A stretch of DNA of 64,000 bases, taken from contig CM055872.1 in the NCBI GenBank assembly GCA_029582165.1, positions 47,814,195 to 47,878,194 of the forward strand, written 5' to 3'. This stretch comes from Portulaca oleracea. Lineage: Eukaryota > Streptophyta > Magnoliopsida > Caryophyllales > Portulacaceae. The position numbers and the translations under genes are program-made. The notes beneath the pieces were generated by a model. That model did no database searches. It worked only from the letters and a program-made list of their open reading frames with translations, and was not told the origin of the DNA. Positions 23,900-33,700 of this stretch are shown here, one piece after another. Every line of letters begins with the position of its first letter. Position 1 is the first letter of the stretch.

Positions 23900-24790
23900 A
23901 GAGGTTAGGACACGCAAACCTGTGTCATAGTTGAGTCGTTTCCTAAGTCATTATATAGGGGTGTCTTACACGTTAGGAGGTATCATGCATGGTCCAGCTA
24001 GTAGGCCCGAGTCATGGGTTAGCCTTTGTTTCAGAGTCTGTATGTAAGTGTCTTGCATTCTTTAGGAGGTCTCACATAGGTTCGTAGCGCATGCAAACCC
24101 ATGTCATGGGTGAGTCTTTGTTTTAGAGTCAACATGCATATGCCTATCATTTTTAGGAAGTCCATTTTAAACCCATGTCATGGGTGAGTTTTGAGTCTTT
24201 GTTTTAGAGTCTACATGTAACTGTCTTGCATCCTTTAGGAAGTCTCATATAAGGTCTAGGTCATAGGCGAGTCTTTTCCTAAGTCAATATGTGTCTTTTT
24301 TGTTTTAAAAAAAAAAGTCCAGTGAAAGCCCATGTCATGGGTGAGTCCTTTTTCCAGAGTCAGCATATGGATGTCTTGCATAGGGTCTAGGCCATGCAAA
24401 CCCATGCCATGGGTGAGTCGTCGAGTCGTTTCTCGAGTTAGCATGTAAGTGTCTTTCATTCTTTAGGAAGTCTCATATAAGGTTCAGGTCATAGATAAGT
24501 CTTTTCTTGAGTCAACATGCGTCCTTGTAAATCCATGTCGCGGGCGAGTTTTTTTTGAGTCTGCATATAGAAGTCCTGCATCCTAGGAAGACCCATGTAG
24601 GTTAGTTAGTACATGTAAATCCATGTCATACGTGAGTCTTTCCCCTGAGTTAGCATACACAAGTTTTGTGTCCTAGGAAGTTTCATATAAGTCAGTTAGG
24701 TCATTCAAGCCCATGTCGTGGGTGAGTCTCTCCCAAGTCAGCATATAGGCATTTTTCATTTTAGGAAAGCTCTATATAGGTCATACATGC
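23900..24790. repeat. Palindromic tandem array (element 2)
   Basis: About ten units with the dyad CCCATGTCATGGG (near 24105, 24173, 24329 and variants at 24400 and 24709) joined by GTGAGTCTTTG and AGGAAGTCTCATATAGGTC. It is the inverted counterpart of 16870-18300. Confidence 0.8.
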
Positions 24791-24799
24791 AATGAAATG

Positions 24800-25030
24800 A
24801 GTTTTTTCTTCATTTGTCTAGTGTCGAGGTCAAGGCCTGAGCCAACAATAAAAGGAATTTTCGGGATGACGGGAAATTCTGCGACTACCATGAATCCCAA
24901 GGGGCACTACACTAAGGATTGTTAAACTTTAAAGAATATAATGGAGGACATGATTCATTCAGGGAAAACGGCTCCTACCAAAAGTAGCACAAAGGACCAG
25001 ATTAAGCATTAATTCCCCATACGAAGACAA
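24800..25030 (+). pseudogene. gag: Tat-like gag zinc-knuckle relic (element 2)
   Basis: The plus strand encodes DDGKFCDYHESQG, slips one base, and continues GHYTKDC, a TAA (24923-24925), then TLKNIMEDMIHSGK. This is the Cys/His box plus LKxxIE-like segment of Tat-type gag. It aligns with the relics at 16.7 kb and 3.36 kb and shares their stop directly after the last Cys. The surrounding gag is too decayed to read. It has no protease or pol downstream on its own strand. Confidence 0.7.
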
Positions 25031-25519
25031 ATCCGGAGGGCACATTATCAAAAGAGCTTTAGAGTAGGTACAGTCCTGGTTGTCAAGCATTTCATTTCTG
25101 GAGACTGTTAGAATTAAGAGTCAGTTCTTAATTCATTTCTAGAATTCAGTTGTTCTTATTGCCATTTGTTCGAATAGAATTTCGTGCTTGTGTTTCTGAC
25201 TTGAGTTGAAAAGTTATCTCATCTATCCGCCATCCTTATTGACCAAGTGTGACAAATTCACCTTCTCTTATCTTTCCATTTTTGTCTTACATCTCATTCC
25301 CATCCTTTTCATTTTCCTGAATCCAGGGTTAGAGAGATAAAGAGAGAGTAGAAAAAAAGAAAGTAAAAAAAAAAATCCGGAGTGATTAAAAAAAAGAGTA
25401 AAAAACTGTAGAATGGCTGGTTTGAAAACCTCGTTGAGGCAAGTCGGGCAAAAGGAGAAAATTGAATAAAATCGATGAGAAAAGTCAGCCTGTACTCCCA
25501 TCTAACATGCTAAGCACAA

Positions 25520-27500
25520 TAACAATATGTTTCCATTGTAGACAAAAACTATCCAGCCCGTTGGATCTTCTTCATCAACATCCTCCCATTCATGTGGGGT
25601 CCACATTCACCTCCATGAGTCGACTTCATCAATTCGTTAGCTTCATTTTCATCCACACAAAGGAGATTGATCCCGGTCGTAGTCTTCTTGTAAAGACGAT
25701 CATGGATGATATAATATTGTGCAACCATTAACCGGATAGCCCTCCTAACTCGATTTTCTATATTTGGAGGGTAAACACCATCCTTAAGGAAAGTATAGAT
25801 GTCAAAGAACCAAGCATCAGGGTTGATAGAGCTGACCATTAAAAATTGGTGAAGGACATGCTCAGCACTCTTCTCAATAAGGATAGATAAAGACTTGTCT
25901 TCTTCAAGTATGGCCACCATGCATGACAACTTTGTCAGCACGCCCGCTAAGTCATTACGACTTCGAGGTAAGTACTTGAACTCAATGTGTTCAAGTTGGC
26001 TAGCCATATTGGATAGATACTGTTGGTACTAAATCAAAGGCTCACTCTTCTCCTTCTACACATTAATAGCTTGATTGACAATTAAACTCGAGTCTCCAAA
26101 TACCCGAAGACACTTGATACCCATTTCAAGAGCAACATGCATCCCCGTAATACAAGCCTCATATTTAGTAGTGTTGTTAGTGACATCAAAATCCAACTTG
26201 ATAGCCAAGGGGAAATGTAAACACTCGGGCGAGATCAATAAGGCACCGAGTCCAACTGATTTGAAGCGCCATCAAAATAAAATTTCCAAATTTCTTCCTC
26301 CACTTGAAAACTTGTTCACACTAAAATCCAAGGCCCCAGCTTTTGAATCATCTACCAAAAGATTAGTCAAGAAATCAGACACGACCCGACTTGATGCCGG
26401 AAGTGAAGGTCGAATTCGGATAACATTACCACCCATTAGGCGGTTCGACTGTTCATCCTGGGTTGTTCCATAACATACTTGACCGGGTTGCATGCTGCGA
26501 TCACATAAATAGTATGCAAGAGCATATAATGACGAAACTTCTTCGCGAACCATACCAATGCTAAGGCCATATTTTCAATATCATAATATTAGGATTCACA
26601 TTTTGAGAACGTTTAGCTGATGTAGTATATGGCCTTTTTCCTTCCCTTCAATCATTTGAGCTAACATGGCAGCCATGACATTTTGGTTCATAGTGAGTTA
26701 CAAGAGTAAAGGTTCTCCTAGAATCGGTGCAATAAGCACAGACGGACTCGTCAGATCTGCCTTGACTTTGTCGAATGCTGCTTGACATTGATCATCCAAG
26801 TCAACCTTTGCACCCTTCTTCAGCTTCTTGAATAACAACTCACAAGTCATGATAATCTTAGAAATAAATATGCTCAAATATTGAATTCATCCTAAAAGGC
26901 CACGAATCTCCTTCTCCGTTCTCGGCAGAGGAATCTATTAGATAAACTTCATCTTAGAAGGATCAACTTCAATTCCTCATTTACTAACAATGTACTCCAA
27001 CAACTTTCCTGAAGTTACTCTATAAGCACACTTCTGCGGATTTAACCTCATGTTGTATTTGCGTAGCCTAAGGAAGAATTTGCGTAAGATGGGATATACT
27101 CTTCTCACTCCTTGGATTTGACATTCATATCATCCATATATACCTTTACTTCCTTGTGGATCATATCATGGAGTTAAGTAGTCGGGGTACATTGATAAGT
27201 CGCATCGACGTTCTTTAACCCAAAAGGCATGACAATATAATAAAAGGTTCCCCAGGGGGTCATGAACGACATTTTCTCTATGTCTTCTTCAACCATTTTG
27301 ATCTGATTATAACCAGCATACTCGTCCATGAATGACAAAAGCTTATGTCAACAGGTATGATCGACAAGACGTCGATGTGTGGTAAAGGAATGCAATCCTT
27401 TGGGCTGGCTTTGTTCAAAACCCTACAATTAACACACATCTGAAATTTCACATCCTTCTTCGGTACTGGAACAATATTAGTTATCCATTCGGGAAACTCC
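25520..27500 (-). pseudogene. pol: Tat-like pol relic, main part
   Basis: Minus-strand pol broken by stops and frameshifts. From right to left: the reverse transcriptase entry EFPEWITNIVPVPKKD and LNKASPKDCIPLPHID, the catalytic box YMDDM (about 27126-27140), the first RNase H ending near 26300, the segment KLDFDVTNNTTKYEACI with GDSSLIVNQ (26056-26238), and an integrase zinc finger H...H...C (HGGECGPHMNGRMLMKKIQRAG, about 25549-25640). The second, extra RNase H domain is a hallmark of the Tat branch of Ty3/gypsy elements. The gene is cut at 27500 by the Athila-like insertion; its upstream end resumes at 40726. It may come from the kind of element that could mobilise elements 1-3, but no LTR ties it to them. 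Confidence 0.85.
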
Positions 27501-27505
27501 ACTAT
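27501..27505. repeat. Target-site duplication ACTAT, left
   Basis: ACTAT precedes the LTR at 27506; the identical copy is at 40721-40725. Removing the insert rejoins the Tat pol frame through MRIVEFPEW. Confidence 0.95.
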
Positions 27506-28829
27506 TGTTCGGTTGCGTATTTTGTAGTTTTATAAGTAAGGATGTCGAACTCGAGGATGGGTGTGAGGTTTGTCTAGGTTTTTGGCTTGTTAGAGGTTTT
27601 CAATTGCGGAAAACATTAAAGTATGAAAATTAAGCGATTAAACTATCCCTAATCATGATACTAAACATGACCATTAAAAAGAACACAATCAAACAAGTAA
27701 TTACTACTATAAATGTAAGAAATCTATAAGCTTATCAAACGAACATTTAATAAAACTCTAACTACCACTAAGATTAAAGCAAGCAAATAGCAATTAAATA
27801 GCAACTAATTAATCTAAACAAGATTAGAATGTAGTCCATACCCTTGATGACTAGTCAAAATCGATCTCCATTCTTCATTCTTCATCTTCGTTTGCAACTT
27901 TCCCCGAACAAAATAGAAAGTTGTGAATTAAGTTACTAAGGACCCTCAAATCTTCACTCTAAGTAAGATTTGTGGCCCTTAATCCCCCTTTTCACTAAAA
28001 GATTGATTGTTTGTGGCTAATCTAGGAACCTTCAAATGCAAACTTCAATGAAATCTAAAGCATAAAGTAATGAAGATAAAGGAAAGCTGAAAATTACTTG
28101 AAGAAAAGTTGATTACATTCAAAATCTTAAGAACTTGGAGAACAAGGCAAGAGAAAACCCTTAGAGAGAGAAAGTAAAAGCTTAATTAAGAAATCGTTAA
28201 AACCACTAATTACAAACTAAAACTTCAGCTAATTGTCCTCTCAAATGGAATCGCAGCTAAGGCTCTTATAATGACCTAAGTTAGTTGCACAAAACGCAGC
28301 ATCTCATTTCCAGCCTGTGCACGAAAACAGATTGGCTCGGCGAGCGAGTCTTGCCGGCGAGCAAGCATTCAGTCGCGTGTTTCTTGTTCCTCGGCAACTT
28401 CTCCTCGCGGCTCATTTCGGTCGGCGGGGCCCTTGCTCGGGCGGTGGCCCTCTGTTTCTTCATTGCCTTAGCCATATTTTTCGAACTTTTCCACGGTCGT
28501 TGTGCAGAAGCATGGCTCGGCCGAGCCAGTATGTTGCTCGGGCGAGCCAGCTTTCTGTCTCTTCTTTTCTTGGCTCAAAATCAATTGGCAATTCTCGCTG
28601 ACCTTCCAGAGGTGTTGCTCGGGCGAGCCAACATGCTGCTCGGTCGAGCAACCCTTCTGCCTCCACCCCTTATTTGGTGAGTTTTTGCTCCGTTTTGGCT
28701 CCATTTTAGGTCGCTCTCTTATTTTCCTACAAAAATACAAAAATCTCATAACTCGAATAAAATACGGGGTTAGAACATATAAAAACTCCCTAATAAAGAG
28801 AAGAATTCGGCTCGAAACGAGACCGAACA
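27506..28829 (-). repeat. Left (3') LTR, Athila-like element
   Basis: TGTTCGGTTGCG to GACCGAACA. Minus-strand TATA-like ATTATAAG lies at 28264-28271 (plus CTTATAAT). A cluster of GCTCGNNCGAGC palindromes lies upstream of it (28330-28660); several copies are partly deleted compared with the right LTR. Open frames here are due to the GC-rich cluster, not genes. Confidence 0.95.
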
Positions 28830-28845
28830 CCACTCCCACACAAGG
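28830..28845 (-). other. Polypurine tract next to the 3' LTR
   Basis: The minus strand reads CCTTGTGTGGGAGTGG immediately before TGTTCGG, the LTR start. This is the expected site of plus-strand priming. Confidence 0.8.
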
Positions 28846-30626
28846 GTTTGCTCGCCCCGAGCAAACTAAAAACAAAGAAAAGAACTAGAAAGAGAAACTA
28901 AAAATCCTAACTCACTTTCGCAGGAATCGCGGATGCATTTAGCATATGCATCAAGCCCTTTAAACCCCCAGCAGCCCGGGTTGACGAGGTAGATCTCGTG
29001 AGGGTTTATAGCAACTATACCCACAAAAGCCATAGAAAAAGGAAAAAGGGAAAGTGAAAAACAAAACAAGTTTAAAAGAAAAGAAAAAGAAAGCGCTCGT
29101 TTGATGAATCAAGTCGTTTCAATTAAGAAAACGGTATTAATCCTCCAAAAGGAACCGTTATGAGCATCTCACAACGCCTAACCCAAACAACTGCCAATCT
29201 TAGAAATTTTTGATCCCTTACACCTCATGTAGAGTTATCCCATTTGAAAGAGTTTTAGACAGTTCTAATCGATCCCGAATGACCCAAAAGACTCACACCC
29301 GAGCTTACAAAACAGCGAAACGAACAAAGGAAAGGAAAGAGTTGCCCCTCCCCGCATTTGGTCGCCCTTGGCTTGGTGAGGGCCGCAGGTGATGCAAGGA
29401 AGAGCCCCTCACTTTATTAACACTTCAAACTTTTTCTTCTTTTTAATGTCGGTATTAGCCTTATTTTCGGGAATTGGACGGCCCATATAAGGGGTATACC
29501 CTCCCAACACGGTCTTTTCCATTCGCCTCTCCGTCGCAAAGCGATATAGGAGGAGGGTTAAGGGGCATCCGTGCCGTACCACTGATACCGGGCCCGTGTA
29601 GGTTGGCTAAGTGTATGGTGGTTGATGTCGTAAAGCCGACACGCCCCACTTATTCAAATTATTTAATTTTGCTGCTATTTTCTGACTTTTGCTTTGGCTT
29701 TTGCTTTTTTCTCTTTTTTTTCTTTCTTTTTCTTTTTGGAAAACAAGCTCGGATATGAACCCCTAGAATCTCCCAGTTTCAACTAGAACATAAAAGAAGG
29801 AATGGGATCTCACTAGACACTTGATGAAAAGAATCTAATTAAGGTAAGTCATGACAATCGCCCAAGTTAGGGTCGAAAATGCTTAAACCGGTTTCTTTCA
29901 AAGAAGATTAAGAACGACTTCCTGATTTCAACAACGAAATCCAAGAAACAAAGCAAAAACAAAAACAAAACGAAAAACGAAAACTTTCAAGGTTTTTCAC
30001 TCCCTTTTTCTCTTTTTCACACAAAATTTTTCAAAATTTTCGACACAAACTAAGAAAAACGAAAATAAAGACTCAAAACTAGGTGATCTACCCATGACAA
30101 ATGGAAGTATCACCCCCCACTCCCACACAAAACTCCACAATGTCCCCATTGTGAGAAGATGGGTGTCACAAATAAGGTAGAAAACCTAAAAACACACAAC
30201 AAACACATTACAAACAATAATTGGTGGCGACCCGAGCCCACACGGCTCCAACAACAATAATATCCCAACATTCACACTCACGAGGTTCGCCACCTAAAAA
30301 GAAAATCAAGCATACCTCATGGATCAACAATATATTCACAATGAGAAGGATGGCTAAAGGATGGTACCTGAGGATCGCCAAGTAAACGCGCATCCCAGCA
30401 CACGATCCACGAACGTAACACCAGAAAAAGAAACTTCGAATATTCACACATGTACATGATCACTGACTAACCTCAACCCCGAATCTCACTATATGAGGCG
30501 GGAATCAAGGGTGAAATGCCTCGCCACTGCCCGGGAACAGCACACAACCCCTCGCGCATGTATATCTCAAAATTGAAAACACACATCTAATGCAAAATAA
30601 AAGAGGGGAGTGCGGAATGCTCACAA
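28846..30626 (-). mobile_element. Athila-like 3' untranslated region
   Basis: Non-coding except for frames I cannot defend. Three things stand out. A single GCTCGCCCCGAGC sits near 28850. A block at 28907-28980 is conserved in the plus-strand element at 43321-43388. A second polypurine-like motif preceded by ACAATGGGGACATTGTG on the minus strand lies at 30111-30153. Confidence 0.7.
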
Positions 30627-32123
30627 TCACTGCTCATTACCTCCCGGAGGAGGGTACGGATAGTAGGGGAAGTAAGTTGGGTAATACTGGTTGACATAGT
30701 CGGGCGGTGCTGGCGAATGGTCGGCTATAGCATAGTGGTAGTATCCCCAATCCCTCCAATATTGATTTTGCTGATGGAAGTACTCGTCATAGCGCTGAAA
30801 ATATCCTTCGTGCCGTTCGAGAGTTGATTGCTGCGCACGAAGGAGTTCCTGTTGAATCTCCATCAAGTTGTGCGTACTTTGTAGCAAAGTTCGTTGTTCG
30901 CGGAGGTCAACACTCAATTGGTCCAATCGGCTTGCTAAGTGCCCCATCGTAATCTCTTGGGAATTACTACCACTAGCCTCACCTTGGGTTGCCGGCTCCC
31001 CCTCTTCTTCCACATTTTCGCGCACAAATGGGTCATCGGGACCCCCAACTCGACGGGTGCTCCATGGATTTTCGTCGCACGACCAGTTGTGTTGATTGGT
31101 CACATCCAACCAACGTGCGGCTCGCTCATGGTCCAAATGAATGGAAGTTGCATATTTATCTGAGCCGTGCTTGTAGATATGCTTTGTGTTGTGGCGCTCA
31201 AGGATACCCATGCGTTGCAACCGAATACCGTCGATGAGGTCAGGAAAATATCTCGGGGTGAACTTGCGGATATATCCTCTAAAATGTTGCTTCATCAAAA
31301 AGTGGCAAATAATATGCCCCATTCCAATTGTAGAGGTAAGGTGCTTAGAGGTAATGTCTTTTAAGCAATGCAAATGCAAGACCCGTGTTCACCGCTTCCC
31401 TTGGAGGTGTTAAAGATGACAAACAAATCGTCCCTCCGCATTCGCCCTCCATCATCTCTTCCAAGACCGAACTTGAGACTATGCGATGAAAGATTCGAAT
31501 CGCAAGTTGCACAAGTCACGAGACTTGGAATTTACAGTCAAGAAGCAATCCTCTAGAGCATTTGACTTTTGGTGTTTCCGACGCCAACAAGTAAGACTCT
31601 TCATAGCGGTTTGTTCATCAAAGTGTACGCTCTCCTCATAATAAAGCCCATCCGCCGGTAACCCAAGTGCTTGACAAAACTCTTGCACCGTGCAAGTTTT
31701 CTCCTTGTTGTCCACTCTATATTGGAACTTAGCGTGGCGTGTATCAACATCCTCAACTTAGAAAGAACTGAGGAACTCAAGGATTGGTTGATCATAGAGA
31801 GATTCATCAATCTTGATGAAAGATTCCCAGCTCAAGGTCCTTATGATAAAATCAAAACTGGGGCCACAATACACCCTCTTCACTGTGGCTTCATCATATA
31901 TATCCGGAGCACAAAGTTTCCGGTGTTGATAAAGCTCATACTTCTCTCGATGATGCTCATCCTTGAACCGAATTCGCAGTTCCGGTTCAGCCCGAAGAGG
32001 CGTGGGCGGTTGGGCCTTGTAACGATCCTTATCCACCGCCGCCGATGAAGACTCGGGCGGTGGTGAAGGTGTACCTTCCTCATCGGTGCCGGCCCTCTTA
32101 GATCGAAGCATTTTGAATTTCAA
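30627..32123 (-). pseudogene. Env-position ORF, ATHILA ORF-1-like, broken
   Basis: One minus-strand frame runs from 32123 to 30627 with internal stops TAA (31758-31760) and TAG (31479-31481), and possibly more near 31380-31480. The N-terminal part is charged (RIRFKDEHHREKYELY, then DESLYDQPILEFLSSF), the middle has KFQYRVDNKEKTCTVQEFCQ and LGLPADGLYY, and the C-terminal part has a Gln/Glu-rich, probably coiled-coil stretch followed by a Tyr/Pro-rich tail ending PYPPPGGNEQ. This resembles the plant ATHILA ORF-1 family found downstream of integrase in Athila elements; its function is not established. I see no signal peptide or membrane span, so calling it an envelope protein would be unsupported. 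The stops make it a pseudogene in this copy. Confidence 0.65.
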
Positions 32124-33700
32124 AACAACACTAGCAACTCAAGAATCCCCAAATAGCAACCAATACACACAACACTCAAGCCCTAAGTCTGAGAAACAAT
32201 TCACAAGCAACACCCAACGTAACTTTGAAAATGAACTTTAAGGCACCAAGTGTGAATGTTACCTCCCAAATAAGCACCAAACACCAAGCGGCCTGGAATC
32301 GGGCAAAGAGCAAAAAAAATTTCGCACACCCAGCAAAGAACAAGGGGATTTTCGCACAATCGGGCACAACCCAGCTGCAAGTACTCGCACAAACTGAAAA
32401 TCGGGTACCTTGAGACCTCGGAACGCACCTGGTGAAGTCTTTCTCCCCCCAAAACTCAGAACCACCCACGCACGTCTCGCACAGTGAACGACGAACCGCA
32501 GCAGCAGCGTCGTGGTGTTGGGATTTCGCTTGTTGATAGCGCACAACAGCAGCAGCACAATTAGGGCACAAAATCCGACCAAGATCTGGAAGAAATCAAA
32601 GAAAATAGCAAAGATTCAAGAGGTAGGGTTGAATGCTAGGGTTTAGGGAAGGAAAGAAGAGGTATGAGAGAGAAACGAATGGGAAAAACTAAAAAAAAAT
32701 AAAAAATAATAAGAGAACAGCGCATAAATAACCCCGACAGAAAAGAAATCTGCCGACGGCTCGCCCGAGCCGAATATCCTGCTCGCGGCGAGGGGATTAA
32801 TCTGAAAGCAAGTTCGTCTGAAGAATGCTCGACCAGCGATCGGACACCGCTCGCCCGACGGCTAGGCGTGTCCGTTAGACTCTTTTCCTTTGGCGCATCA
32901 GTGGACAAGCTCGCCCGAGCAAAGATGTTGCTCGCCCGAGCAGCTCTTCTGTCGTCCGCCTGCCTTGACGCAGAACTCACTCTCAGTTTAGGCACGATCG
33001 GTAGCTCGACGAGCAGTTTTCGCCGCCGGCGACAGCTGAACTGCTGCCGTCTCTTTCTCCGTTACGCAAGAAACCTCCTCAGTAAGGCTGCTCGCCCGAG
33101 CCATGTTTTTGCTCGCTCGAGCAGTGGTTCTGGCCAACAATTCAAAGAGTTAAAATTTCTCAAAAGAACTAAGTATTCTCATTTCTACCTAAAATAATTT
33201 CAAACTCTCAAACACTCAAAAACCTCCAGGGGCACCTTTAAACCCGAAACAGTTAAAATCTAACAAAAACTAACCTAAGTAAACAAAAACTTTTTGTTTT
33301 TTTTTGTCAAAATTTTTCAAAGAAAGAGAAGAAAGCCGGCATGCATGCCTCCCCACTCCCACACAAAAAGGCCACACTATGTCCTCATTGTGGCAAGAAA
33401 TAAAGGAAGACAAACACCCTAAAAGAATAAAAATAAAAAATCTAACAAAAAGAATGAAAAAGAATCTTCTCACCAACTAACTCCAAAGAAAAAGAAGGAT
33501 AATACCTGATTAGATCTCAAATAATCATCGCATGACTTGTAAATGGAGATTGAGTATGCAAGCCATGAAATGGTGAATATATGTGAGCAATAAATGATCC
33601 TTCCTTCTCGTTAGTGCATAGTTAAGAGAAGTAAACAAAGAAACAAACAAGAAAAATGAACTAATTTACAATATATACAAGAATGTTACCTCAATGTTCT
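32124..33700 (-). mobile_element. Spacer between integrase and the env-position ORF
   Basis: No gene. It contains a GC-rich block of GCTCGNNCGAGC palindromes (32755-33125) in an otherwise AT-rich setting and a polypurine-like motif (minus strand TGTGTGGGAGTGGGGAGGC, about 33349-33368) preceded by ACAATGAGGACATAGTG. These may belong to an internal promoter or a second plus-strand initiation site; both roles are inferred. Confidence 0.6.
32755..33125. repeat. Internal GCTCGNNCGAGC palindrome block
   Basis: Good copies are at about 32760, 32909, 32929, 33088 and 33110, mostly with the central pair CC on the plus strand, plus several degraded copies. LTR copies mostly have GG or GT on the plus strand, so the internal block is in the opposite orientation to the LTR blocks. 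Confidence 0.8.

Larger units (their letters stand above)
22618..25510 (+). mobile_element. Element 2 internal region, part 2
   Basis: It continues the leader cut at 8209. The text is the reverse complement of about 16130-20220 of element 1: leader repeats (22640-23850), a short TGTAAATATGTGTTTGTG tandem (22965-23140), the palindromic array, the gag relic and the module with GTTTTCAAAC/GAGGCAAGTCGGG near 25420. Similarity ends near 25510, where minus-strand pol sequence begins. No 3' LTR of element 2 is visible in the window. Confidence 0.75.

Noticed and set aside
28285..28680. Overlapping frames of 68-131 codons on both strands, repeated at 40177-40595
   Set aside because: They arise from the GC-rich palindrome cluster of the two LTR copies and have no family features.
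30627..31379. An envelope glycoprotein
   Set aside because: No signal peptide, membrane span or furin-like site is visible; the frame resembles ATHILA ORF-1 instead.
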